A stretch of DNA of 54,326 nt from Bacillota bacterium (GTDB taxonomy: Bacteria; Bacillota_A; Clostridia; Lachnospirales; Lachnospiraceae), in contig JAEYMU010000027.1 of the NCBI GenBank assembly GCA_023407175.1, positions 1 through 54,326 on the forward strand, given 5' to 3'. The position numbers and the translations under genes are program-made. Shown here piece by piece: positions 1 to 8,929 of the stretch (the stretch's first letter is position 1; every line of letters begins with the position of its first letter). The notes below the pieces were generated by a model. It ran no database searches. It saw only the letters and a list, made by a program, of their open reading frames with translations, and was not told the DNA's origin.

Positions 1-83
1 ATCAATATTGTGTATATTAATGTTGCAACTTGGACAATTAGTCCAAGCCATGCAACTAACTCTTTTCTATCAATGTTTTCCAC
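1..83 (-). CDS. Small membrane protein, partial at window edge
   Basis: The open frame runs off the left edge. The visible N-terminus reads as a short charged head (ENIDRKELVAW) followed by a hydrophobic stretch (LGLIVQVATLIYTIL), so it looks like a small single-span membrane protein lying downstream of the lysis peptidase. No ATG is available. The AAGGAGGT ribosome site fits either a GTG that overlaps it (83) or, with normal spacing, an ATT at 72-74. The role is unknown; a holin-like or signal-anchored protein is possible. Confidence 0.45.
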   Translation of the reverse strand, partial: MENIDRKELVAWLGLIVQVATLIYTIL

Positions 84-218
84 CTCCTTGTAGTTCTATT
101 ATTATATTGGTTACTATACTATATAAATGTTTCTATTTATTACTACTTATTTTTATAAAAAAAAAATAAGTTTATCAACCATTAGTTGATAAACTTCCAA
201 CAGTTCCCAATTATGTTA

Positions 219-403
219 TTATTGTACAAATTCATCGTATACCTGTTCTGATTCATCAACTAAATCAAACTTGTTTCTCAATGAATTAATTACCAATTGC
301 AAATCCATAACTTCATCTATCAAACCATATTCTTCATACAATTTATTACATTCTTGTTGTAAATTATCTAATGTTTCTTTTAAACCTTCTTTCATTTCTG
401 TCA
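219..403 (-). CDS. Small acidic helical protein
   Basis: A protein of about 61 residues, highly charged and helical (MTEMKEGLKETLDNLQQECN at its start), with no membrane segment. The start at 403 is chosen because a GGGTGA ribosome site lies 5 bases upstream, inside the last codons of the endoisopeptidase gene. The upstream gene stops at 410, so the two are probably co-translated. No family is recognised. Its position last in the lysis/fibre cluster suggests a small accessory protein of the virion or of lysis, but that is only inference. Confidence 0.6.
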
Positions 404-409
404 TAATTC

Positions 410-1336
410 TCACCCTTTTGTTAAGATTGCAATACTCGGTTGGCTAATTCCCCTCATATAAGATAATTGATTTGACTTGCTACGAGTTTCTATATATCCA
501 CAATATGATGATTTACTACATCTGTTTCCTAAACTGTTTAAAACAGTCACATTATTACTATTCACTGATTTAAGTACTTCATAATGTCCCCATTGATTAC
601 GGTATAATATGTGACAAAATACTGCTCCATTTGATGCATACTGGTTTAATTTATTCCATCTTGCTGAATTAGAACTTCCTAAATCACTAAAGTTTTTCCA
701 AGTAATTTTAATATTCTGCCCATATTTGCGATTAAACCATGCAACAGCTGTATTAATACCTTGATGTCCAGTTCCTGCAGTAGTTGTTCCAGCTACACTT
801 GCTATTGTAGATTCTGATACATGAATCCCAGTTAATCTATAAAAACCTTGTTGTAATGAATTACAAGCACAATTATATGGTGTGCATTGTCCCATACCAG
901 CACAGCCTGAAGTTGTTAAATAATTATATAATTTATTATTGTTTGTTGTATTTGGTACAGTTGGCTCCCCATCCAAATATACTATTGCAGGACTCACACC
1001 ATTTTTAACTTCATATGCAGATACTCTACGACACATATCAACATAAGTATATTTCATATACTTCTTACCATTTTTATCAATCACATAATTCGGTAAAAAG
1101 CTTAAATCTTTATTGTCATGTATGGCACATTCTACAAATTCAGTTATAAGACTGTCAGATTGGTAATTTGTACCTCTTTCCTTAATCACACGAATTATTG
1201 TTCCATAATCTGCCGTACGGTTCATATAACCATATACTTGCCTAACATTAAATTTCTTATTATTATTAACAAGCCAGTAAGCAATTCTATTGCAAATATT
1301 GCTATAATTTGTATAATTAGTATACTCTCTAGTCAT
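410..1336 (-). CDS. Pseudomurein endoisopeptidase-like cysteine peptidase (archaeal endolysin)
   Basis: 308 residues. The N-terminal half carries a pseudomurein-binding-like repeat (around residues 75-105, LPNYV...KKYMKYTYVDMCRR). The C-terminal half is a papain/C39-like peptidase: a Cys-rich active-site segment (CTPYNCACNSLQQG, residues 151-164, best nucleophile C158), the HYEVL histidine (H251) and a later Asn (N267) that would complete the triad. This arrangement is that of the PeiW/PeiP/PeiR enzymes, which cut the isopeptide bond of pseudomurein cross-links so that methanogen viruses can leave the cell. AAAGGAG sits 7 bases before the ATG. The gene lies after the fibre genes, far from the holin-like genes at 36 kb. 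Confidence 0.88.
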   Translation of the reverse strand: MTREYTNYTNYSNICNRIAYWLVNNNKKFNVRQVYGYMNRTADYGTIIRVIKERGTNYQSDSLITEFVECAIHDNKDLSFLPNYVIDKNGKKYMKYTYVDMCRRVSAYEVKNGVSPAIVYLDGEPTVPNTTNNNKLYNYLTTSGCAGMGQCTPYNCACNSLQQGFYRLTGIHVSESTIASVAGTTTAGTGHQGINTAVAWFNRKYGQNIKITWKNFSDLGSSNSARWNKLNQYASNGAVFCHILYRNQWGHYEVLKSVNSNNVTVLNSLGNRCSKSSYCGYIETRSKSNQLSYMRGISQPSIAILTKG

Positions 1337-1526
1337 GTTTTACGCTCCTTTAAAAAAAAATAGTATTTATTCTGTTGCATTTAAAAAAAAAATATTTAAA
1401 AATAATCCATTCATCATTCAAACAAAAGGTACTGTTATTACACTTTCTTCCCCCCTTCCAAATCATTTTTTTAAAGTAGTTTAAGGTTTACTATTCAATG
1501 CTGATTGAAGATTAATAATAAAAAAA

Positions 1527-2651
1527 TCATTGTTGTGGAGGAACATAAAGTATTTCACAATGATAATATGTCCAATGAATAGCTCCAGTATTTCCTATTT
1601 GGTTCGGACCATATTCAACTCTTCCAGCAAAATTACTCTTATTAATCAAAGTAGGAGTTAAATTTAATGGTTCAACTTCTTTTTCAAAAGTTTGCCAGTT
1701 AGTACCTTTACTTTTAAGTATTGTATCACTAACTTGTCCAGATAAAATATCTTGTCCATTATTATTAACATAACTAAAGAATTTAATACTAAATTGAGGA
1801 TTAGTTGTATTACTAGTTAATCTCCCCACCCAATAATGTTTTATTTTTTTTACAGTTGCTCCAGTAGGAATGTTAAAATTAAACCCTCTACAATCAACAT
1901 ACATTGGTGTTTTATATGTTCCACTTGAACTAGCTATATTATTACAAGTTGCATAGTTATTAGGTTCATTTCCAGCAAGATTTCCACTAGTTAAATTCGT
2001 CCAGCTTCTACAGTAACTACCATTACATGCTTGTGCAAATGTATTAGCTGTTTTAGTTACACTAATATAATCTTTAACTACTAATGTATTTGTGTCTTTT
2101 ACTCCATTAGATTCTGTTATTATTTGATATGTTCCAGGGTCTAAGTTTATTGTTAAAAAAGTCCATCCATCTGAATCAGTAGTTTTATCATATGTTGCCC
2201 CATTTACTGTAATTTTAACTATTGTATTAGATGCCGGCTGGTTATTATTTAAAACTCTAACACGATATTTCCATCCTTTATAAAAATTTGCTATCCCACC
2301 ATCAGGAAGTGTTAGTGTGAAATGGTCTGGAATTTTAATATTCATATAATAATCTGTGAAGGCAACATTTGTTAAATCAGCTCCACATTTTTCTTCTATT
2401 GTTTGTTTTAGAAATTGTTTAATCTCATTTATCCTGAATAACTTCCCACTTATAGTATTTGAAACATTAGTATAGTTTTTGGACGGATTCAAGGTATCTG
2501 GTGTCGTAATATAACGATAATACTCCTCAAAAATAACATCACTTAAATCCTGTCCATATACTTCTTCGATTTTATTTTTAATAGATAATTTAGTATTCAT
2601 AAGATGAGTTAATAGGTCTTGTATATTTGAGGTTCCAATTGTAGGTGCCAT
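1527..2651 (-). CDS. Tail fibre / adhesin tip protein with Ig-like domain
   Basis: 374 residues, last gene of the fibre array. Residues 1-110 hold two related helical repeats, each ending in a similar 'L..V.F..YY..I..P' pattern. They are followed by an Ig/CNA-B-like beta domain (about 125-195, with DGWTFLTINLDPGTYQI) of the kind found in methanogen adhesin-like proteins. A Cys-containing beta-rich C-terminal domain of about 170 residues follows and resembles a carbohydrate- or wall-binding module. Its position between the fibres and the wall peptidase suggests a receptor-binding tip. The exact ligand is unknown. Confidence 0.6.
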   Translation of the reverse strand: MAPTIGTSNIQDLLTHLMNTKLSIKNKIEEVYGQDLSDVIFEEYYRYITTPDTLNPSKNYTNVSNTISGKLFRINEIKQFLKQTIEEKCGADLTNVAFTDYYMNIKIPDHFTLTLPDGGIANFYKGWKYRVRVLNNNQPASNTIVKITVNGATYDKTTDSDGWTFLTINLDPGTYQIITESNGVKDTNTLVVKDYISVTKTANTFAQACNGSYCRSWTNLTSGNLAGNEPNNYATCNNIASSSGTYKTPMYVDCRGFNFNIPTGATVKKIKHYWVGRLTSNTTNPQFSIKFFSYVNNNGQDILSGQVSDTILKSKGTNWQTFEKEVEPLNLTPTLINKSNFAGRVEYGPNQIGNTGAIHWTYYHCEILYVPPQQ

Positions 2652-2656
2652 CTCTC

Positions 2657-3109
2657 TTAAACCCCTAAAATATTATTTAAAACAGTTTCTATATCTCCAA
2701 GTCGAGCATCAATCTCATCTTTGGTATAATAAGCATTATTATGAGTATGATTAGCATTAGCTTTACCGTTCAACTTACTATTCATTTCGGTTTCAGTATA
2801 ATACCTATCATCATGAGTATGAGAAGTATTAGCTTTTCCGTTTAAAGCACTATTTACAACCTTATTCTGCACAGGATTAGTTGATGAACCACTTAATGAT
2901 GAATCAACAACTGTTTTATTAGCTTCTGTAGCAATACCATCAAGTTTAGATTTATCCTCTTTAGACAAAAAACCATTAACACTTACTGTTGCAGTAGTGT
3001 GAGTATGATTAATATCTGATTTATTTTGCAATTTTGTATCTATTTCATTTTTAACATATACTTTTGTTTTTAACCAATCTAATAAATTTGTTTTAAAAGA
3101 TGCAACCAT
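2657..3109 (-). CDS. Trimeric tail fibre shaft protein
   Basis: 150 residues. It begins with a short 'LLDWLKTKVYVKNEID' helix and then repeats the phage fibre motif 'NGKAN.sHTH..aYYT..Ei' three times (HTH at about residues 36, 97 and 121). This His-x-His pattern is typical of metal-binding triple-stranded fibre needles. It ends with a short 'DEIDARLGDIETVLNNILGV' coiled coil that probably trimerises. The gene is 5 bases upstream of the tip protein gene, so shaft and tip are probably made together. Fibre identity is solid; the partner is inferred. Confidence 0.72.
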   Translation of the reverse strand: MVASFKTNLLDWLKTKVYVKNEIDTKLQNKSDINHTHTTATVSVNGFLSKEDKSKLDGIATEANKTVVDSSLSGSSTNPVQNKVVNSALNGKANTSHTHDDRYYTETEMNSKLNGKANANHTHNNAYYTKDEIDARLGDIETVLNNILGV

Positions 3110-3178
3110 TATATCATTACCTCCAAAAAAAGGGGATCTTTGAAAAAAAATAGGGGAAAAGTTTTAATGATGAGATAA

Positions 3179-4015
3179 TTAGTTTATAGTTAAACTAAGA
3201 GTTCCATCATCAGCTAAATCAAGACTCCCGTTGTTTTCAATGTATTCCACTATTTCTGGCATTTTTACAAAACCAGTTAAGTCAATGTCAATTCCTCCAA
3301 ATTTTTCATAACCTGGAGCATCAGATGCATCATTCCAGAAATATTCGTCATAATTGTTTTTATCTTTACCATCACCTTTAATGAGATATATAGTTCCAAT
3401 TGTTCCAGTTGTTGGCAATTCTGCGACTGATGCGACTACCTGAACATTCCATTTTGGAATAGTTGAGTATAGGTCGTATACTGCTTTGGCAGAAGGTATT
3501 TGATTATCTGATGAGGTGTTGGTTAATTCTGTGGTTTTTGCACTAGTATTTAATTTAGTGTTTAATCCATCGGTTAATGCTGTTTTTGTCGCATAAGTAC
3601 TGTCTGCATTGGTTTTTGCAGTTGCTAATCCATCACTGACTGCTTGGGTGGTTGGGTATTTAATATTATCTGGTGAGGATAAACTTGTTGCTTTGTTTGC
3701 AGATTTCTCAAATCCACTAGTTGCAGTATCCCAATCCGTGATGTCACTGTGCTTCATTCCCGTAGGAATACCTGCTTCTACTTTTTTAATTTCATCGTAG
3801 ACGGCTTTACCACCAACAACATCATTGTTGGTGAGGGTATCGTTTACTACGGTTTTAATACTGGTTTTATCAATTTTCCCATCAAGACTGTTTTTTACAA
3901 GTTTTTCAGATGCTACTTTAGTATCTGATGCAGTACTAGACCAGGTAGTTATTAAGTTTCCTTTTTCAATAAACCATTCTTTTAATTTAGGTAAAATATT
4001 TACAGATATAGTCAT
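3179..4015 (-). CDS. Tail fibre protein
   Basis: 278 residues, with a composition typical of fibres: many Thr, Ser, Asn and Asp and repeated 'KLNTSAKTTELTNTSSDNQI' and 'AVYD' heptad-like segments. The middle has 'ATSLSSPDNIKYPTTQAVSD', commonly seen in phage fibre shafts. The N-terminus (ITISVNILPKLKEWFIEKGN-like) resembles that of the neighbouring shaft protein and may be the shared attachment helix. The C-terminal part (about 190-278) forms a small beta domain. Located in the fibre array; receptor unknown. Confidence 0.68.
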   Translation of the reverse strand: MTISVNILPKLKEWFIEKGNLITTWSSTASDTKVASEKLVKNSLDGKIDKTSIKTVVNDTLTNNDVVGGKAVYDEIKKVEAGIPTGMKHSDITDWDTATSGFEKSANKATSLSSPDNIKYPTTQAVSDGLATAKTNADSTYATKTALTDGLNTKLNTSAKTTELTNTSSDNQIPSAKAVYDLYSTIPKWNVQVVASVAELPTTGTIGTIYLIKGDGKDKNNYDEYFWNDASDAPGYEKFGGIDIDLTGFVKMPEIVEYIENNGSLDLADDGTLSLTIN

Positions 4016-4038
4016 AATATAAACCTCTTTTATTTTTT

Positions 4039-4779
4039 TTAATTAAATATAAGATAGATCCCCTCATTATCTGAGGTTATTTCTCCATCAACAATACAAT
4101 CTTTTAATTTATTGTTGATTTCATTGATTTTTTCATCAATTTCTGCTTTTGAATAATAATTCTCAACAGATAGAATAGGTACTCTTTTTTTCACTTCACC
4201 ATTACTAAAACATATAATGCTCCCATTATCGTAATTAAAATCATCATATTTCTTAGACAATTCATTATCAATATAATTTTTAGTATAATAATTATTCAAA
4301 ATTAAATCCTCAAAAGATAAGATTTTCAAGATTTCTCCTTGACTATAACAATATAATTTGTTATCTTCAAGAACGAGATCATCATATTTTTTTCTTAAGC
4401 TTTCAAAAATACTATTAAAAATATTAATATTTTCAGAAATTGGAGTATTGCTTTTTTGAGGTGAAATAGTGTTTGATAATGGTACGATTATATAATTGGT
4501 GGTGATACGATCTCCTGCATATATTGCAAGTTTAAAAAAGTCGCCTTCCAGAACATTATCTGGTATTTTGCAGGAATTTTCATCTAAATGTATACGAGTT
4601 TTGTTATTCCAACTATCTTTAAAAATAACATATTTTTCACTATTTTCTTCCCATAATTCTCCTGAAAATTTAAAATATGCTCGTATTATATTTTTAGATT
4701 TGTTAACAAGGAATTCATGGTCTGTTCTTTTTAAAGATTGTTGTTGTATTTCAAATTGTAATGTGATCACATTAATCAT
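4039..4779 (-). CDS. Tail fibre protein with baseplate-attachment N-domain
   Basis: 246 residues. The first ~110 residues form a beta-sandwich-like domain (FKDSWNNKTRIHLDE, AGDRITTNYIIVPL) like the N-terminal domain of baseplate-attached fibres. Two near-repeats follow, each 'KKYDD...G.I.CFSNGE' plus the shaft motif NNYYTKNYIDNEL / ENYYSKAEIDEKI. The start is unusual: an 8-base G tract (4780-4787 on the plus strand as C) lies directly before the ATG at 4777-4779. A GTG three codons in would have a more normal spacing. See the finding on slippage. Confidence 0.65.
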   Translation of the reverse strand: MINVITLQFEIQQQSLKRTDHEFLVNKSKNIIRAYFKFSGELWEENSEKYVIFKDSWNNKTRIHLDENSCKIPDNVLEGDFFKLAIYAGDRITTNYIIVPLSNTISPQKSNTPISENINIFNSIFESLRKKYDDLVLEDNKLYCYSQGEILKILSFEDLILNNYYTKNYIDNELSKKYDDFNYDNGSIICFSNGEVKKRVPILSVENYYSKAEIDEKINEINNKLKDCIVDGEITSDNEGIYLIFN

Positions 4780-4821
4780 CCCCCCCCATCATATTTTCCT
4801 ATTTTAACTTAATAATAGTGT

Positions 4822-5631
4822 TTAAATTACTTTTATGATTTTCATGTCTGTTGCAGGATTTAATCCTTCATAACCTCTAATAAATGCTGTGAGAACATAA
4901 GTTCCTCGCTCTAACAGAATTCCTAATCTTTCAGATTTTCCATTTTCATTAATTTTACGAATGTAAGGAATACCATTGATTACTAAAACTACTTCTTTAT
5001 CAGTATAGTTAAAATCAGATTTATCACAATATAACTTTGCATAAATTCCATCTGATTTATAATTTACTTCTATTTTTGTTCCATTTTCACCAGCATTGTC
5101 ACTCCATCTTCCAATTTTAATTCTCATACTATTTTTTGTATATGCTTCTTGTAATTGTGAACTTGATGATTCAATAGTTGAGAGTCTATTATTAAGTAAT
5201 TGTCCTTGATATGCTGATAAAGCTTCTCCTTTAACATATGTTTGAGCTGTTAAGTTATCTCTAGTTTTACAGTGCCCATATTCATTTGTACTGCCTAAAC
5301 CATATTTTTCTGTAGTTCCTACATGATATTTTGGAGCATATTCTGTATGAGTATGTTCTCTTAATGCTACATCACTGCTTTTAAGATTGCTTAATGTTGT
5401 TGCATTAATAGCAACATCTTCTTTTGTATTTGCCAATATTTCAATTAAATCTTCTTTTGACAAGTAAACTGAGTTTAAATTGTCTATTTTGTCTTTTAAG
5501 TTTTGAAAACATTTGTCTTCAACTATCACGATTTTTTCCACAATATCTTCAGTGTCATTGTAGATTAAGACATTTGCCCCAATTACTTCACCATTATTGT
5601 CTTTGTAGTATACTTCTGATTCAATATCCAT
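4822..5631 (-). CDS. Tail fibre protein
   Basis: 269 residues. The N-terminus (DIESEVYYKDNNGEVIGANV) is followed by a helical linker. A fibre shaft comes next, with 'HTHTEYAPKYHVGTTEKYGL' and 'GHCKTRDNL', motifs shared with many phage tail fibres. The C-terminal ~100 residues are a beta-rich domain (KIGRWSDNAGENGTKIEVNY). It lies 15 bases after the large baseplate/fibre gene and probably forms part of the same appendage. The specific receptor cannot be read from the sequence. Confidence 0.66.
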   Translation of the reverse strand: MDIESEVYYKDNNGEVIGANVLIYNDTEDIVEKIVIVEDKCFQNLKDKIDNLNSVYLSKEDLIEILANTKEDVAINATTLSNLKSSDVALREHTHTEYAPKYHVGTTEKYGLGSTNEYGHCKTRDNLTAQTYVKGEALSAYQGQLLNNRLSTIESSSSQLQEAYTKNSMRIKIGRWSDNAGENGTKIEVNYKSDGIYAKLYCDKSDFNYTDKEVVLVINGIPYIRKINENGKSERLGILLERGTYVLTAFIRGYEGLNPATDMKIIKVI

Positions 5632-5646
5632 TTTAATTTCACCTTT

Positions 5647-7971
5647 TTATGTTTTGTACTCAATATAATTCGGTTTAATATAACATTGCTTACGAATATT
5701 TTCTCTTTTAGCGTAATATCCTACACTTATCCCTGAATCATCAAGGTTTGGTGTATAAACAATTGTAATAATATCATTCAATTTAAGTAATGTTGATTTA
5801 TCATTATTGTTTATTATGTCAAAGACTAATTCATGAGTATTATAATCGATTGTGAAATCAACATCTTCTATTAGTTCAGTGTTATCTGATGATGGATTTA
5901 AAACTACTTTACGGATTGGGTCTACTGGAGCAGTTCTTAAAGGTATTCTTCTTGATTCTAAATGTGTTTCATTTACTTCAATTGTTTCTTTGAAATAATC
6001 TAATATTAATGGCATTTCACTATCATTTAAACGGTCAATAAACAATGGATTATAAACAATATTAAATGTACCTGTAGGCATGTTTTTTAAAACATCATCA
6101 TAAAATATTAATTCATCATTATCATAATCAACATGATAATCATACCATTCACCGTAAACTACTGTTTCTCCAGTATTTGGTTGTAAGCTACAATTTAACA
6201 TAGGATAAGCGGGACTGGAAACAAAATATAATCTGTCAAAGAAACCTTCTTGATAAACTCCAGCATTATCAGTGAATCCTGTAACATATACTTGTTGTTG
6301 CTTTAATAATTCAATAATAGATTGATTCTCTTTAAGATAAGCATGAGCTTTATTATTTGAAATGTTTTTAAATTTATCTTCAGATATGCCCTCAATCCAA
6401 GTGAAATTTTCAACATCTTTTGGTTCAATGATAATGAAATGTTCGGTTACTTCTTTATCCCTTATTATCTCTGCAGTGCATGTAACTGTTGGTTCAACAT
6501 TAAATGGTGTATTTACACGACCCCAAACATTAGCCCCAAGCATAGCTGCAGTTTTTGGGTGATAATAATGTGTACGGACATACATTTCATCTGGAATATC
6601 CGTACTTAAATAAATAGTAATATTTTCAATTAATGGTGAAGCATTATCCATGGTTGTTTTCAATCTTGCACGGACAAAAACAACATTACGAAGATTGTTA
6701 CTATCAAAATCAACTTTGTGGCTATCTCCTACAGTAATCCAATCCCTACCATTATTACTGACCTGATATTCACATTGAAGTTTTTGATCATTTACATCAC
6801 CCGTGTCATCAGCAGAAATGAATATTGATTTAATAGGATTGCTAAAAATAGGTGATAAATATAACCAATAATCTTTATTTTTATCATAACCAGTTTTAAA
6901 CTCACGAATATGGGCTTGGAATGCAAAATCTTGTGGAGCATATTTTCCTTGATGATATTCCACATCATCATCTTTCCCATATCGTATCCATGTCATTCCA
7001 TTGTTGAATGTGTAGAATGCATTTCCATCTGTGTATACATCTGCATGGCAGTGTTTGTTCCAGCCTCCTAACCAATAGCAGTGACTATAGTGGGATAATG
7101 GCGATAGTAAGACTATTGCATATGTTTCATCTTTTTTAACAGTGCATGGGTGGTCAAATAGTATACTTGCAATGTCAGGGCTGCTGTTTTGGAATCTTAC
7201 TTCCTGTTGAGCGAGTACAGTATATTTTCCATCATATCCGCAAGCTAATTCTTCAGGATATAATATTCCATCTTTATTTATTGTTTTTCTTATTTGTACG
7301 ATTAAAGGTGATGCGGTATTATATTTGTCTTCTCCTGCACTTGCTTTTATATTTAGTACGATGGATTCAAGTAAACCAGTTTTTTTTGCTTTAAATGTTT
7401 GTGCTCTTCCAATGCTTGGTATTTCATTGTTTAATTGGTTTTCTAACCAGTTAGGTCTTGTTTCATAATGTCTGTTTCGGTCAAAACCAATATACCAATG
7501 TTCATTTGCAGTCATATCCCCACCAATAATATTCCCTGAGGAATCTTTAACAGCCCAGGGGCTGTAATTTCTCGTGGATTTATCAATAGTGGAATTAACT
7601 AGTTGTGGAACTTTTGCTTGATGTATAATTTTACCATCTTGTTCTATAGCTTCAATTAAACAAGTTGTTTTACTTAAATCAATAAGGCTGTCATCTTCAA
7701 AGTTTACTTGCACTTCTTTATCAGTAGCAGTATCAAAAATCACATTATTATCAGATGTGATTTTATAACCATAACTATTACTTTTATCAACAGGAATTGG
7801 TGTGAATCTTTTTCTAATAGCTGCTGGAGTGAGATATTCAATTTTTTCAAGGTTTTGTTTTAACCATTCATCATTTTTACATATTTGACGCAACATTTGC
7901 ACAGTTACTTCTCTTTGTTCATCAAAACTCATTAAACCAAGATTTTTATAAACTGGTGGGCATTCTTTCAT
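5647..7971 (-). CDS. Large baseplate / fibre-anchoring protein
   Basis: 774 residues. The first 60 residues are helical and resemble a docking segment. The rest is a series of beta-sandwich modules rich in Trp, Tyr and Asn (WLGGWNKHCHADVYTDGN; VSNNGRDWITVGD, a discoidin/laminin-G-like strand pattern). 'YYHPKTAAMLGANVWGRVN' and repeated 'FTIDYNTHELVF' style strands come later. The composition fits a virion surface protein that links the baseplate to fibres and may bind glycans. No enzymatic motif was seen. The family is not recognised by name. Confidence 0.55.
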   Translation of the reverse strand: MKECPPVYKNLGLMSFDEQREVTVQMLRQICKNDEWLKQNLEKIEYLTPAAIRKRFTPIPVDKSNSYGYKITSDNNVIFDTATDKEVQVNFEDDSLIDLSKTTCLIEAIEQDGKIIHQAKVPQLVNSTIDKSTRNYSPWAVKDSSGNIIGGDMTANEHWYIGFDRNRHYETRPNWLENQLNNEIPSIGRAQTFKAKKTGLLESIVLNIKASAGEDKYNTASPLIVQIRKTINKDGILYPEELACGYDGKYTVLAQQEVRFQNSSPDIASILFDHPCTVKKDETYAIVLLSPLSHYSHCYWLGGWNKHCHADVYTDGNAFYTFNNGMTWIRYGKDDDVEYHQGKYAPQDFAFQAHIREFKTGYDKNKDYWLYLSPIFSNPIKSIFISADDTGDVNDQKLQCEYQVSNNGRDWITVGDSHKVDFDSNNLRNVVFVRARLKTTMDNASPLIENITIYLSTDIPDEMYVRTHYYHPKTAAMLGANVWGRVNTPFNVEPTVTCTAEIIRDKEVTEHFIIIEPKDVENFTWIEGISEDKFKNISNNKAHAYLKENQSIIELLKQQQVYVTGFTDNAGVYQEGFFDRLYFVSSPAYPMLNCSLQPNTGETVVYGEWYDYHVDYDNDELIFYDDVLKNMPTGTFNIVYNPLFIDRLNDSEMPLILDYFKETIEVNETHLESRRIPLRTAPVDPIRKVVLNPSSDNTELIEDVDFTIDYNTHELVFDIINNNDKSTLLKLNDIITIVYTPNLDDSGISVGYYAKRENIRKQCYIKPNYIEYKT

Positions 7972-7986
7972 ATATTATCAACTCTT

Positions 7987-8655
7987 TTATTTTGTTTGAA
8001 CAATTATTTCATTATCTCCAGGTGTTTCATTATTTGTAGGATGTATGTACAAGTTTTTACTATTTGCACTATAATAATAAGTTCCCGGATTTCCGGTTAA
8101 TTCTTCAACACTATCCTTTTTAGCATATCCATTTCCAGAATTTGCTTCAACTACTCCGACTACAGCAGTAGGTTCGTAAATATAGAATATTTGAGGGTTT
8201 GCTTTTGTAGGCATCCAATTTCCTCTTATTCCTCCAGTTACTAAGTTAAAATCATATGTTAAATGAATATTACTTATAGTATCATTCTGTAATACTGATT
8301 CTGAAATTTTTTCATAGATATCATGGCTTATTAATATGTTACCATTGCTTACACCAATTTCTGAAGTGTTTAATACTTCTGAAGCATTGAAATTTGCAGT
8401 TAACCTTAATCTTTTATTTACTAAATCTACTGCAGTAGTGCATTCTTTAGTTACACTTAATTTACCTAATTTAGTATCTGTTTTCCTCGGCCTTCCAGTT
8501 CCTTTTCCTAATACAATAGATGTTACTGGTTCAAACTCGTTGTTAATCCACCTGTTCATGAAAAAGGATTCACCCAATAAAGTTATTAGGTTATGCCCTT
8601 CTAAAATTACTTTATTTTTTTGTGTGAAGCAATATTTGCCTTGTATACTTATCAT
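7987..8655 (-). CDS. Baseplate/fibre-associated structural protein
   Basis: 222 residues, beta-rich, no membrane segment. It begins MISIQGKYCFTQKNKVILEG and contains 'NLITLLGESFFMNRWINNEF' followed by 'SIVLGKGTGRPRKTDTKLG', a pattern seen in phage tail proteins that lie between baseplate and fibre genes. The stop of the upstream 90-residue gene and this start overlap by 4 bases, so the two are coupled. It is probably a baseplate periphery or fibre connector protein; the exact role is not known. Confidence 0.5.
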   Translation of the reverse strand: MISIQGKYCFTQKNKVILEGHNLITLLGESFFMNRWINNEFEPVTSIVLGKGTGRPRKTDTKLGKLSVTKECTTAVDLVNKRLRLTANFNASEVLNTSEIGVSNGNILISHDIYEKISESVLQNDTISNIHLTYDFNLVTGGIRGNWMPTKANPQIFYIYEPTAVVGVVEANSGNGYAKKDSVEELTGNPGTYYYSANSKNLYIHPTNNETPGDNEIIVQTK

Positions 8656-8924
8656 TTTATCACAACTTCAATTAACTTATCATCAACTGTTAATTGCATA
8701 CTTGTATGCATTATAACTTGATGAGAACATTTTTTTAAATCTGTTTCTAAATTTAAATGGATTATTTTTGATAAAGGCATGCATTGTTGTAATCGTTTAC
8801 TTAAGTTACTTGCATCTTCCATACGGATATTAGCAGGTATTTTTGTGTAATCGAAGATTAAATCATAATCTGAAGGCGTGTAGTTGTATTTGCTTCTTGC
8901 ATATTTACAATTATTATTAATCAT
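8652..8924 (-). CDS. Small baseplate-associated protein
   Basis: 90 residues, with a Tyr-rich N-terminus (CKYARSKYNYTPSDYDLIFD) followed by a mixed alpha/beta segment with HQVIMHTSMQLTVDDKLIEV. It lies 5 bases after the end of the 866-residue baseplate gene and overlaps the next gene by 4 bases. The family is not recognised. Tight coupling inside the baseplate operon makes a structural or assembly role likely. Confidence 0.5.
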   Translation of the reverse strand: MINNNCKYARSKYNYTPSDYDLIFDYTKIPANIRMEDASNLSKRLQQCMPLSKIIHLNLETDLKKCSHQVIMHTSMQLTVDDKLIEVVIK

Positions 8925-8929
8925 ACTTT

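Noticed and set aside
1118..1363. Plus-strand frame opposite the endoisopeptidase
   Set aside because: It is a shadow of a confidently identified gene, as are the other plus-strand frames across the late operon.
2657..3109. Collagen-like protein
   Set aside because: No Gly-x-y periodicity; the HTH and YYT motifs are those of phage fibre needles.
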